Assembly (NCBI GenBank): GCA_963824085.1
Contig: CAWGNT010000023.1
Coordinates: forward strand, 248,001-312,000
Origin: JARRNE01 sp963824085
GTDB taxonomy: Bacteria; Pseudomonadota; Gammaproteobacteria; Chromatiales; Chromatiaceae
Direction: 5' to 3'
Length of the DNA stretch: 64,000 nucleotides
The notes beneath the pieces are model-generated. The model had not been told where the DNA came from. It saw nothing but the letters and a program-made list of their open reading frames with translations, and did no database searches. Below, piece by piece: positions 18,555 to 27,071 of the stretch. Made by a program: the position numbers and the translations under genes. Numbering within the stretch: position 1 is the stretch's first letter; every line of letters begins with the position of its first letter.

Positions 18555-18602
18555 CCGCCACACTCACCTTGGCATTCTTCGCGCCTTGGCGGCCCATCGC
18601 TC
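18555..18602 (-). repeat. Second copy of the 'gccaagacgccaag' dispersed repeat
   Basis: On the minus strand the stretch reads GGGCCGCCAAGGCGCGAAG then AATGCCAAGG, matching the element at 8750-8782. It sits upstream of the L,D-transpeptidase start and accounts for the open frame there. Confidence 0.5.
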
Positions 18603-18734
18603 CATCGAGGCTCTCAAACATTGTCGCCGGGCCGTCCGGCCCACGAATAGCCGGTCGGCCCCTGTCTCGCGGGCGCGGGCGTTGAGCAGGGCCCCCACGC
18701 GGACGCCGCGCCCGCGCCCTGCGCCCACCAATCA

Positions 18735-18895
18735 GGGCGATTGGCGCTGAACCTCAGCCGTGGAGCCGGGGTCGGGCACGGGCCGCCAGGACACGCCGTG
18801 AACACGTTCCATATCGGCTCCACGGCGCCCTCCCTGGCGCTGTGGAGCCCGCGGTCCCGTGCCCGACTCCTGCCCTAGGTTTCAGCTGTGCGACA
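18735..18895. repeat. Palindromic dispersed repeat, family Q, copy 1
   Basis: This stretch contains GTCGGGCACGGGCC, then CACGCCGTGAACACGTTCCAT, then CACGGCGCCCTCCCTGGCGC, and closes with GGTCCCGTGCCCGAC, so the outer ends are inverse copies. Its flank AACCTCAGCCGTGGAGCC recurs in inverse as GGCTCCACAGCCGAGG near 23800. It belongs to a group of related elements at 19655-19790, 23690-23875 and 27630-27745 that lie between genes in this part of the window. Confidence 0.55.
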
Positions 18896-18911
18896 ACGCT
18901 AATTGCCCCAA

Positions 18912-19184
18912 TCAGTAGCGTGGTCGCCGCGCGGGCCGGTCGGCCCGGGGCTTGGCCTGATTGACTGTCATGTTGCGTCCCTTGAGGGCGGTTCCATTCA
19001 GTGCCTTGATGGCCGCGTCCGCCTCCGAATTGTTTCCCATTTCGACAAAGCCGAAGCCCTTCGATTGGCCCGAGAACTTATCGGTTATCAGATTGACTGT
19101 GTCGACCGTACCGTAAGGGTTGAAGGCCGCACGCAGATCTTCCTCTGTTACGGAGTAAGCCAAGTTTCCAACGTAAATATTCAT
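18912..19184 (-). CDS. RRM-type RNA-binding protein
   Basis: A 90-residue single-RRM protein of the bacterial/cyanobacterial Rbp type. RNP2 is visible as IYVGNLAY at the start and RNP1 as KGFGFVEM near residues 42-49, with the spacing of a true RRM. The C-terminal tail is short and basic (KPRADRPARRPRY), typical of small RNA-binding proteins that respond to cold or stress. The ATG at 19184 gives the standard MNIYVGNL start. It probably has its own promoter in the gap to the right. Confidence 0.92.
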   Translation of the reverse strand: MNIYVGNLAYSVTEEDLRAAFNPYGTVDTVNLITDKFSGQSKGFGFVEMGNNSEADAAIKALNGTALKGRNMTVNQAKPRADRPARRPRY

Positions 19185-20189
19185 CTTTCCGCAGTTTCCT
19201 TTGGTGCGCTGTTGAGAGAAGTGCCGTCGACAAATCAACGCACAACTGTGACGACGGCCGGTGCCCTCCTCGAGAGCAGGACTTAAGACAACACAATGAC
19301 TTTGCGCAAATAAGAGGCGCCCTCAGGACACGACGCGACATGCGTCCCTGAACGGGAGCCCGCCCGGCGCGCGGGAAAGTGCCAGCAAGGCGACTCGGGG
19401 GGCGGCCCCCGACCTGGGTCGCGCGTCGCAACGACGAGAGATTACGCCCCGCCAACGCCCAGCGCGACCGCCGCAAGCATCCGGTTTCGGCAACGCATGG
19501 AACGCGCAGGCCCTGGGCGTGCGCTCGCCTCTGACCTCATGAGGATCTCCGGAAAGGATCGTCTCGGAACGAGGATCGTATGGCTCATAGCAGCCTTGCT
19601 CCGCGATAGCACGCAGTACCCCCGCCCATCGGCCGAGGTGACTAGCACGACAACTCAGCTGCCGGGCCAGGGTCGGGTACGGGCCGCCCAACAGACGTTC
19701 CAGCCGAGGCACGACACTAATCACCTCGGCCGACGGAATCAAACTGCATGAATACTCCCGGGTAGGCCCACCCAGGGTGACTGGGCTGGTCCAGGCGGAT
19801 AGCGTGGCCTCTGCAAGGGACGGGGAAATCAACCGCGAAAAGGGGCGTGATGACGGATGACACACGAGTGGGCGCGAGTATACGCGAACATGTCAGCGGG
19901 TATAGCCGTATTTTTACCGAGCGCGCCCAGGAGCCAAGGTGTCCGCTACGGAAGCGCTGAACAATCTCATCCCGGGATTCTCAGTGCACCGCATCCGAAG
20001 AGCCTGGTTTCCGGATGCCTTCGTTGTCGGCCACTCGCAGGTGCGAAAAATGGCGGGGCGTCTTGCCCTGGGCGAGACGCCGATCTGGTCGGCGCCTCGC
20101 TGGTCAGCAAGCGACGAGATTCCCTCCGCGGTTGCCGAACCCCACCGTCTCCGCTACGGTCTGTGCTGAGCGGTGAATACAGAGGCGAG
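19185..20189. other. Long gap with diverged repeats, no gene recognised
   Basis: About 1 kb with only implausible reading frames. At 19655-19790 there is a diverged family Q repeat (GGGCCAGGGTCGGGTACGGG and flanking GAGGTGACTAG / CTAATCACCTC arms). Near 20052-20082 a strong hairpin GGCGTCTTGCCC / GGGCGAGACGCC precedes the hemerythrin gene by about 110 bases and may be a terminator or a leader structure. I see nothing else that I can name. Confidence 0.5.
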
Positions 20190-20693
20190 ATGCGGGGCAC
20201 GATGTCGGCGTTGCTGGTATGGCGAGACTCCTGGTTGCTGGGAATCGACGAGTTGGACGCCGACCACCGCGAAATGGTTCGGCTGCTGAACGACTTATGC
20301 GATGGGGCGGGGCCTGACCCCGGCGCCACGCCCCCCGCAATCGATGGTGACTCGACCAGTGGCGGCAGCCGGCCGAGTCTCGAGGACCGACTGACAGGGG
20401 CTGTCGCTCATCTTCGCGCACACTTCGAGCGCGAGGAGAGGTTTCTCGCAACGATCGGGTACCCGGGAATCGAAGAACATAGGCGCGAACACTCCCTGCA
20501 GATGGCAGAGTTCGTCGACCTGCAACGCGTTGTTGCGGCTGCCGAAGCGGACCACCTGGGCGAGGAGGCGGCGGAAGGCATCAAGCGCTGGTTCTTCAAT
20601 CATGTCATCGCCGAGGATCTGCGATTCGCCGACTTCTATTTTCGCGAGCTCCTGGGTCAAGAACCGCGGAACCGCACACATTCGTCAAATTAG
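20190..20693 (+). CDS. Bacteriohemerythrin
   Basis: A 167-residue O2-binding diiron four-helix protein. Ligand motifs are in order: IDELDADHREMV (first His), HLRAHFEREERFL (His and Glu), IEEHRREHSLQM (two His) and FNHVIAEDLRFADFYF (His and Asp). An unusual proline- and serine-rich insert of about 25 residues (GPDPGATPPAIDGD onward) sits between helices A and B. Such proteins store or sense oxygen in low-oxygen bacteria. The ATG at 20190 follows AGAGG; the ATG at 20202 is an alternative. The open frame upstream to 19857 looks non-coding. Confidence 0.88.
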   Translation: MRGTMSALLVWRDSWLLGIDELDADHREMVRLLNDLCDGAGPDPGATPPAIDGDSTSGGSRPSLEDRLTGAVAHLRAHFEREERFLATIGYPGIEEHRREHSLQMAEFVDLQRVVAAAEADHLGEEAAEGIKRWFFNHVIAEDLRFADFYFRELLGQEPRNRTHSSN

Positions 20694-21035
20694 GCGTCCG
20701 CGCCCTTGGCGCCCAAGCTCCCCATCCCCCAAACCCCGGTTGACGTGTCCTCAGGCGTCATCCCTGTGGGCACTGTCCTACGCACACAGGGCCACCCCTG
20801 ACATGCGTTCGGGGCGATTGCCATATCCGAGATGGACAGCCCTGCTTAGCCTAGAGACCGTCAGAAGTCGGTCTGGAACGGCATAGCGTTCGGCACATCT
20901 TGCGACGTACCCCGCTCGGGGCATGCCCGAGCACGACTCCGGAATTGAGTGCCGTTTCTCGCCCGCGTAAACCCGAACCTCTTGGTTCAGGGCACACGTA
21001 TGAAGCCCTCGCGTACCAACGCATGGGAGGCCAAG
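20694..21035. other. Gap without recognised gene
   Basis: 340 bases between the hemerythrin and the first small paralogous gene. The only signal I trust is GGGAGG at 21025-21030, five bases before the ATG at 21036. Open frames here are short and unconvincing. Confidence 0.4.
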
Positions 21036-21305
21036 ATGAGACGCAAAAAAGCTGACCGGGACGACTCGGAACTAATCCCGCATTGGTATCTGCGGACTTT
21101 CGAGGCAATTCAGCACATCGACGGCGGTCTACGCAAGGCGGAGCTCGAGCTCGGTCAAGCGATGGACCTGGAAGCGCTGGACCCTCGCGTACGCGTCGAG
21201 CTGCACGGCGTGTTGGATGGCCTCCACGCTGTCAAGGGCCGATTGGCGCTCGTGACCATGGCCGTGACGGACAGCGTCTATCGAAGCCCCAGTCAGACCG
21301 CGTGA
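21036..21305 (+). CDS. Small conserved protein of unknown function (paralogue A)
   Basis: An 89-residue charged protein with no signal peptide or membrane segment. It is clearly related to the product at 25820-26119: both share IPxWYLxTF, a DGGLRxxExEL block, PxVRVELxGxLDxL and VKGxLxLVxM in the same order and spacing. The retention of these residues in two diverged copies shows that both are real proteins. The pattern suggests a helical bundle. The start is fixed by a strong GGGAGG Shine-Dalgarno five bases upstream of the ATG at 21036. I do not recognise the family and propose no function. Confidence 0.75.
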   Translation: MRRKKADRDDSELIPHWYLRTFEAIQHIDGGLRKAELELGQAMDLEALDPRVRVELHGVLDGLHAVKGRLALVTMAVTDSVYRSPSQTA

Positions 21306-21758
21306 GATCCGCAACGCCGGGTCATCGGGCCTTTGCTCCGGCTGGACCTATGCGGGTTGAAGTCCCGCCCTTATCCCCTCGTACACGAATGTGACTCGCG
21401 GCGGTCCAAGAGACCCATAAGCCGTGCAGCGCCTTCGTACTTTCATTATGATCCGATTCAGCCAACACGCGTCTGCCGTGATGGGGCCGACGACGCCAAG
21501 GCTACGCAACTTCAGGCGCAACACTGAAGCGAGTAGGGCAGCCCATTACCAGCATGCGCGCCTGAGCGTCCGGTCGCTGTTAGGGGTCGGGGGTCCCTAG
21601 AACGGCTCAAGCGCTATTTCGTCCCTCTCCGAGTCGACTCTCGTCGAGTTGATGGACGCGTCGTGGGCTACTCCGCACTGCCTATTCGCCCGCTAGCAGG
21701 TCGGTCTCAGGGCGAAGAAGGCAGAACGAAGAATAAGACTAATCGCGATGGGGCAAGA
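21306..21758. other. Gap without recognised gene
   Basis: About 450 bases with no convincing frame, repeat or promoter that I can support. Confidence 0.4.
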
Positions 21759-22151
21759 ATGAAGATCTTCCTAAGGCGAATTCCAGCCAACACCTCCAAG
21801 GCTCACTTGCAGTCAGCTGTCGAACGGGCGATCGCGCCGCGTTGGTACTTCCCCCTGCGAAGGACCGGTGTGATCCACAGCTGTCGTCTATTGAAGATTG
21901 AGGACCTCGCACGCAAAGCCGTCGAGCTCCATGGACTTGTCGACGTGCGCCCTGACCAGACCGCCCGATCGGCAATCATGAAGCTGAACGGACGCAAGCT
22001 GGCCGGAAAGGTGGTCGAGGCCAGAGAGTGGCGGGAGCGCTCGCCAGGGCGGGATCGACGCAAGGCGTCGACCGATGCGTCGCAGCTCCCGTTCCCGGAG
22101 CGCCGTCGGCGCGAGCGACGGCGGAGCAACATCGTCATCGAGGTCCTCTAG
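21759..22151 (+). CDS. RRM-like RNA-binding protein
   Basis: A 130-residue protein. It begins MKIFLRRIPANTSKAHLQSA, like RNP2 plus helix 1 of an RRM. GLVDVRPDQTARSAIMKLNG and GRKLAGKVVEAREW then match the beta-strand 3, helix 2 and beta-strand 4 pattern. The C-terminal 45 residues are strongly basic (RDRRKASTD; ERRRRERRRSN), suggesting RNA contact. RNP1 is poorly conserved (HGLVDV). It is a different subtype from the RRM protein at 18912. The ATG at 21759 is chosen because the homology-like region starts there; an open frame continues upstream to 21663. Confidence 0.8.
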   Translation: MKIFLRRIPANTSKAHLQSAVERAIAPRWYFPLRRTGVIHSCRLLKIEDLARKAVELHGLVDVRPDQTARSAIMKLNGRKLAGKVVEAREWRERSPGRDRRKASTDASQLPFPERRRRERRRSNIVIEVL

Positions 22152-22373
22152 CGGTTCCTGCTGAGCCCCGAAGGCGGGGGCACCCTCGGCCACGGAACCT
22201 CTTGGTGCCAACCGCCCCCTAACACCGGGATCCACGGCACGCTGCGCAGCGTGGAGCGGGGCCCGTACCGCTTTCCGACGGGAAGCAACTGCGGCGCCTC
22301 CGATCATTCGCGCCGGACCCGATCGTCGAAGTCGATCTGAAGGAAACCCAACATCAGCCCGCGGAGAAACGCC

Positions 22374-23606
22374 ATGAAGCTCATTGACCGCGTCAAAAAG
22401 ATCCTGCTCCAACCAAAGACCGAATGGGACGTGATCGCCGCAGAGACTGCGACGACAGCGGACCTTTACCGCGGATACATCGCACCGCTGGCGGCGATCG
22501 GTCCGGTTGCCTCTTTCGTGGGCCTGTCGCTGGTCGGCGTCAACCTTCCATTCGCCGGTACTTACCGGGCACCCATCGGCTCGGGTATTACGACGGCGAT
22601 CACCGCTTACGTCTTTGCGCTTGCAGCGGTCTACGTGCTCGCTCTCATCGTCAACGCATTCGCGACGACCTTCGGGGGCGAGAAGAATCAGCTGCAGGCG
22701 TTGAAGGTGGTGGCCTATTCCTCGACGCCCGGCTGGGTCGCAGGTGTGCTGCAGGTGTTGCCGATGCTGGGGATATTGGCCCTCTTTGCGAGCCTGTACG
22801 GAATTTACCTCCTCTATCTCGGTCTGCCGGTGCTGATGAAGTCACCGCCCGAGAAGGCGGGTCGCTACACAGTTGTTGTCGTACTGTGCGCGATCGGACT
22901 ATCTATCCTGATCGCCGTGCTTGCGGGCATCGGCCGGCACGGGGCCGTCGGCCCGATAAGAGGTCCGGAATCGTCAGGGTCAACGACCCCCGGAAGCCCC
23001 CCTGCGTTCAGCCAGCTTGATGCCTTCAGTCAGAAGCTTGATTCCGCCAACAAGAAGATGGAAGCCGCCCAGAAGACGGGGGACGCGGAAGCCCAGATGG
23101 AGGCTGCAACGGCGGTACTGGGCACAATCCTGGGTGGCGGCAGCACGGTGAAGCCCGTTGAGCCAGCGAAACTAAAGGCACTGCTTCCCGACTCAATCGC
23201 TGGACTTCAACGCACCGCCGTGGACGCGGAGAAGAACGGCATAGGCGGTATCAATGTGGCCAAAGCGCAGGGCACCTACCGGAATGACAAGGGCCCGACC
23301 CTCGATCTCGCGATCACAGATATGGGGGGAATGCGCGCGGTCGCTCTCCTGGCAAGCTGGACGACGACGGAGCAGGAGAAAGAGACACGGCATGGATACG
23401 AGAAGACCGGAAAAGTGGACGGTCGGCTCACACACGAGAAGTTCGACCGCACAAACAAGGACGGGACCTATGGAGTGGTCGTCGCCGACCGCTTTCTCGT
23501 TGAGGCAAGGGGTCGGGGCGTCGATATGACGGCCCTGAAACAGGCCGTCGACGCCGTAGGTACCAGCAAGCTGGACGCACTGAAGCGCGAGGGCGCAAGA
23601 CAATGA
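22374..23606 (+). CDS. Yip1-domain membrane protein with C-terminal soluble domain
   Basis: A 410-residue protein. Residues 1-185 are a Yip1 domain with about five membrane helices; the N-terminal signature is MKLIDRVKKILLQPKTEWDV, followed by YIAPLAAIGPVASFVGLSLV and the LKVVAYSSTPGWVAGVL segment. After a Pro/Ser/Gly linker a helical region (QLDAFSQKLDSANKKMEAA) leads to a soluble C-terminal domain (KLKALLPDSIAGLQRTAVDA to the end) that I do not recognise. Bacterial Yip1 proteins have no settled role. A GGAG lies 8 bases before the ATG. Confidence 0.85.
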   Translation: MKLIDRVKKILLQPKTEWDVIAAETATTADLYRGYIAPLAAIGPVASFVGLSLVGVNLPFAGTYRAPIGSGITTAITAYVFALAAVYVLALIVNAFATTFGGEKNQLQALKVVAYSSTPGWVAGVLQVLPMLGILALFASLYGIYLLYLGLPVLMKSPPEKAGRYTVVVVLCAIGLSILIAVLAGIGRHGAVGPIRGPESSGSTTPGSPPAFSQLDAFSQKLDSANKKMEAAQKTGDAEAQMEAATAVLGTILGGGSTVKPVEPAKLKALLPDSIAGLQRTAVDAEKNGIGGINVAKAQGTYRNDKGPTLDLAITDMGGMRAVALLASWTTTEQEKETRHGYEKTGKVDGRLTHEKFDRTNKDGTYGVVVADRFLVEARGRGVDMTALKQAVDAVGTSKLDALKREGARQ

Positions 23607-23689
23607 GGCCCAAGGGCCACAACATACACGCAGCTTACTAGTGGGTCCCCGCCCATCCGTGGACCACCCCCAACGAGACACCGCTCGCG

Positions 23690-23875
23690 CCCGTCAGCGG
23701 TGGGTGCGGCGCGACGGGACCCTCGGCGCCAGGGAGGGCGCCGTGAAACTACACGGACCATATTGACGGCGTGTCACGACGGCCCGTATCCAAGCCCTGG
23801 CTCCACAGCCGAGGTGTAGCGCCAATCGCCAACCCCTGCCTGAGGTTTCAGCTGAGCCACGACGGGAATCGCCTC
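23690..23875. repeat. Palindromic dispersed repeat, family Q, copy 2
   Basis: GACGGGACCCTCGGCGCC and GGCGCCGTGAAACTACACGG lead into GACGGCGTGTCACGACGG, GGCCCGTATCC and the flank CTGGCTCCACAGCCGAGG, all seen with changes in the element at 18735-18895. It ends against the stop codon of the methyltransferase gene. Confidence 0.55.
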
Positions 23876-24653
23876 AGCGCAGCCGCGGCCATAGAAACCC
23901 GGTCCGATTCATGTAGGCCTCATACTCCGGTAGCGTGTGCAGGAACTTCCGTTCCTCGATCTTCGCGCGCACGACCTGCATCGCGACTGCGAAGACAAAC
24001 AGATACAAGCCTACGGGCGTTCCGGAAAGGACTGCGATCCCAAGGATGTGGGTAATCTCACCCACGTAGAGCGGATGCCGGATGCGGCGGTAAGGCCCGC
24101 TGGTGACGAGCTGCCGGACGGCGGTCCGCAGGCCGAACGACCGCTTCAGGTGGCTGATGGCCCAGATACTGAACGCAGCACCGATGAACCCGATCGCGAA
24201 CCCGATGATGTTGATGTAGAGCCCGTACATCGGAGAGATCTCTCGGAGCATCCCCAGCGTCGCCTGGGAATAGGCGGGGACGAACTGCCGGACCTGGGGC
24301 AGAAACAGCAGCGTGAAGCCAACAACCGGCACAAACACCGTGACGAGAGGAAAGACATTTTCCCAGAACCCCTCCGGCCGGCTCTTGGCAGCCCCGCGAA
24401 CGACGAAGCTGTAGAACGTAAGCGCGTCAAATGCGAGGGCGGTCAGGTAGTACAGCAGATAAGAGAGTTGATTTGTCAGATAGAGCTCCGCCCCGTGCCC
24501 GTACTCCTGTACGGCCCCGATGTTCTTCAGCATCCCCCACAGCGCCGGATTGCTGGTCAGATAGATCCAAAGGCCATAGGTCTTTCCGCCAACGATCAGC
24601 GCGAAAAACGCGATGGGCAAACCGTCGACCTTCAACTTCTCATAGATCGTCAT
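23874..24653 (-). CDS. Isoprenylcysteine-carboxyl-methyltransferase-like membrane protein
   Basis: A 259-residue integral membrane protein with about six helices. The C-terminal half carries the family SAM-binding pattern: LVTSGPYRRIRHPLYVGEI, with the RHP motif, and later RAKIEERKFLHTLPEYEAYM, with the paired acidic residues before the C-terminus. Bacterial members of this family (ICMT/PEMT-like, NnrU-like) methylate lipids or small molecules; the substrate here is unknown. It stands alone, convergent with the Yip1 gene across a repeat. Confidence 0.85.
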   Translation of the reverse strand: MTIYEKLKVDGLPIAFFALIVGGKTYGLWIYLTSNPALWGMLKNIGAVQEYGHGAELYLTNQLSYLLYYLTALAFDALTFYSFVVRGAAKSRPEGFWENVFPLVTVFVPVVGFTLLFLPQVRQFVPAYSQATLGMLREISPMYGLYINIIGFAIGFIGAAFSIWAISHLKRSFGLRTAVRQLVTSGPYRRIRHPLYVGEITHILGIAVLSGTPVGLYLFVFAVAMQVVRAKIEERKFLHTLPEYEAYMNRTGFLWPRLR

Positions 24654-25354
24654 CGGGTGACTCCGGATACAAGGGACGATGAATATACCGGTGGCACTTG
24701 CGTCTTCGGTTTTTCCGGGGGACCGGGGTGCAGGCAGCGGGGGGCCGCCGTGTCTACTTTCCTGTTGTCTCGACGGCGGCCTCTATGCTGCCGACCCCCC
24801 TCGACCCGGCCCCTCAGGTCACAAGTCGAAAGACGCACGTGCAATGCCTCTCGAAAGCAGACTGAGGGGCCATCCCACGAGCTCGGCGAATCAGACGCGC
24901 AACCAAGATTCGCCCACGGGGAGAACTTGCCGTGAGGGGCTCGTCGCGAGAATGCGGCCCACAATCCCCCTTAGACCGGGACATAGCATAGCGCATAAGG
25001 AACCCACCCGAGACAACGCTGGATAGCCCGATAGGCGGATGGACTATGGTCCGCTCGGCAGACCCACTCATCGGCCGGCCGACGATGCCTCCTAAGCGCG
25101 CCCATCGGAGGCACCTGCCCCCTTCCGAAATAGCCGTCGACCGTCGTCCGCGAGCGACAGCACGACCCATGAGCGCCAGCAGCGGCAGGGAGTGCCAAAA
25201 GGAGACCGGGACTGTCGTCTCTCGATTGAATGATCGAAGCGACCACAGGCAGCCGCCTGGCCTAAGCATTGCTATGAACAAGTAGCAAGACTCACCCGAG
25301 CGAGACGGTCTGTGACTCCACCGATTACTGGACATTCCATCCCAGTCGGTTCGC
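24654..25354. other. Gap with a diverged palindromic repeat
   Basis: Around 24708-24825 lies a diverged family P element: GGGGGGCCGCCGTGTCTAC then CTGTTGTCTCGACGGCGG then CTATGCTGCCGACCCCCC, matching the order seen in copy 2 at 14440-14625. The remaining 500 bases show no gene I can support. Confidence 0.45.
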
Positions 25355-25768
25355 ATGACGCCCTTCGCCCGCCTCGGACCATCCGAGCACAGCGACTACC
25401 AGCGCGCACTCGAGGAGACACAGCGGCCGCAAAGCGCTGGGGTACCGGCGGGGAGATCAACGCACGTGACGACTCGACACGAACGGCAGCATTCCGTGTT
25501 CGGCCAACCGAGTGATGTCGATGCTGGCGCTACCCCCGTCGAAAGGGATTTCCAAGTCGTGGCGAACGCAGGCAACAGCCAACCGCAGGACTCGCACCCA
25601 TGTCTCTCTCAAGCGATCCGGTACCTGGCGCTAGTTACCGACGACGAGGAGTTGAATACCGGCAAGCTGAATCCAGACCGCTTGGCGGCCGCACTGCAGA
25701 ACCACGGCGCTCTCCTCGACGCTGCCATGATTGACGTCCTACAGCAATGGCTGGAGGAGTGGAGCTGA
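25355..25768 (+). CDS. Hypothetical protein upstream of paralogue B
   Basis: An open frame of 137 codons. The last 60 residues look protein-like (CLSQAIRYLALVTDDEELN; LNPDRLAAALQNHGALL; DAAMIDVLQQWLEEW) and predict helices. The first 60 are low-complexity and may not be translated. A GTG near 25464, preceded by GGGGAGA, could be the true start and would leave about 100 residues. It ends 51 bases before the paralogue B gene, suggesting co-transcription. I do not recognise it. Confidence 0.4.
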   Translation: MTPFARLGPSEHSDYQRALEETQRPQSAGVPAGRSTHVTTRHERQHSVFGQPSDVDAGATPVERDFQVVANAGNSQPQDSHPCLSQAIRYLALVTDDEELNTGKLNPDRLAAALQNHGALLDAAMIDVLQQWLEEWS

Positions 25769-25819
25769 AGCCGCCGGCCACTTCAGCCAGGACGATTGGG
25801 GTTGGACCGGAGCGCACTC

Positions 25820-26119
25820 ATGGAGTCATCGCAAACACGAACATTGGGGGACATAGAGGTGACCGAAGAGACAAATGGCCTCGGTGAGATCCCTAACTGG
25901 TATCTTGAGACCTTCAAATTAGTTCAGCTCATGGACGGCGGGCTGCGCAGCGTGGAGACAGAGCTTGTCGACGCCCTACAGATGACATCGATGCATCCCA
26001 GCGTCCGTGTCGAACTACAAGGACTTCTGGATGCGCTGCGTTCCGTCAAGGGCAATCTCGTCTTGGTGGATATGACCGCCCGCGAGGTACTGGACGAGAT
26101 GCTCAGCGAGGCCGCTTAG
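25820..26119 (+). CDS. Small conserved protein of unknown function (paralogue B)
   Basis: A 99-residue soluble protein related to the product at 21036-21305. Shared features are IPNWYLETF, MDGGLRSVETEL, VRVELQGLLDAL and VKGNLVLVDMT. Its N-terminal 30 residues are acidic (DIEVTEETNGLGE) where paralogue A is basic (KMRRKKADRDD), so the two may have different partners. The ATG at 25820 has a GGAG seven bases upstream. The family is unknown to me. Confidence 0.75.
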   Translation: MESSQTRTLGDIEVTEETNGLGEIPNWYLETFKLVQLMDGGLRSVETELVDALQMTSMHPSVRVELQGLLDALRSVKGNLVLVDMTAREVLDEMLSEAA

Positions 26120-26549
26120 CGCGCTGGACAACCGGGCGCGGTCCCCCCAAGTCCAGTCGGCGCGGGACGACAGCCGTCCCTACCCTTCGGGCTGAGCCGG
26201 TGGAGCCACGAATCGCGACCTGACCGAGTGTCGGGACGCTACGGCTCCGAGCTTTCCGGCGTGCTAATCTGGGGAGGTGATTGGCACACTCCATTCCCCA
26301 GGCGCGATGCACACCCCGCGTTGAGGAGACGTCCTTCGCCTCACGAGACGGCCGGCGGTCGCGGATTCCCCGGATCAAGGCCATCGCGGAGTCCGCTGTA
26401 GCGACAGCTGGGGCGCGGGCCTAGGCGTCATCCCGGCAACAAGCCCCGGGAGCCCGGAGACGGAATCCCAAACGTTCTGGCTGAGCTTCGCCACCGATGA
26501 GATTTCGACAAGCGGCCAAGAAATCTCCTAACGATTAAGAGCGGTGACT
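26120..26549. other. Gap without recognised gene
   Basis: About 430 bases before the DsrE-like gene. There is no convincing frame or repeat. The promoter of the DsrE-like gene should lie in the last 100 bases but I could not fix it. Confidence 0.4.
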
Positions 26550-27071
26550 ATGCGATCGAACCACCCCTTGCTCTGGATCTCGCTCGGCATGCTGTCCCTA
26601 TGGACCGCCCCCGGTCCCGCGGTGGCCGGCGACCACGTTGCAGAAGGCGTGATTACCGTCGAAGCCAAGAAGAACATCCGGGTCGTCTATGACATCAAGA
26701 CCGACGAGGTCGCGGCGGGCATCGGCAAGGCGTTGTACTACCTGCGTGGACTGTACGAGGCCTATGCCAAACAGGGAGTGGCCCCGAAGGACATCCACGT
26801 CAGCGCAGTACTGCACGGACCGACAGTCAAGTGGCTACTGAACGACGACGCGTATCAGAATCAGGTCGGCGATCCATTCGCTGTGAACTTGAATGATCAC
26901 GTGATTGAGGAGCTCATCAAGCTCGGCGCAAGCGTCGAGGCCTGCAACGTGACCATGAAGTCCCACGGATGGAAGGCAGCGGACCTACTGCCCGGCGTGC
27001 GTGTCGTACACGATGGCTACACGCGGATGATCGACCTTCAGCAACGCGGCTACGCCTATATCCGCTTCTGA
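26550..27071 (+). CDS. Exported DsrE-family protein
   Basis: A 173-residue protein. The N-terminus MRSNHPLLWISLGMLSLWTA ending in GPAVAG is a Sec signal peptide, so the mature part is periplasmic. The rest has the DsrE/DsrF-like Rossmann pattern: IRVVYDIKTDEVAAGIGKAL, HVSAVLHGPTVKWLLND and LGASVEACNVTMKSHGW, where the Cys occupies the position used by active members for sulfur transfer. Secreted DsrE-like proteins occur in sulfur-oxidising and related bacteria; a role in sulfur handling is inferred only. The ATG at 26550 is preferred to the GTG two codons before. Confidence 0.85.
   Translation: MRSNHPLLWISLGMLSLWTAPGPAVAGDHVAEGVITVEAKKNIRVVYDIKTDEVAAGIGKALYYLRGLYEAYAKQGVAPKDIHVSAVLHGPTVKWLLNDDAYQNQVGDPFAVNLNDHVIEELIKLGASVEACNVTMKSHGWKAADLLPGVRVVHDGYTRMIDLQQRGYAYIRF

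Noticed and set aside
19323..19865. A 180-codon minus-strand frame in the gap before the hemerythrin
   Set aside because: It is arginine- and serine-rich, crosses repeat DNA and has no plausible start or family features.
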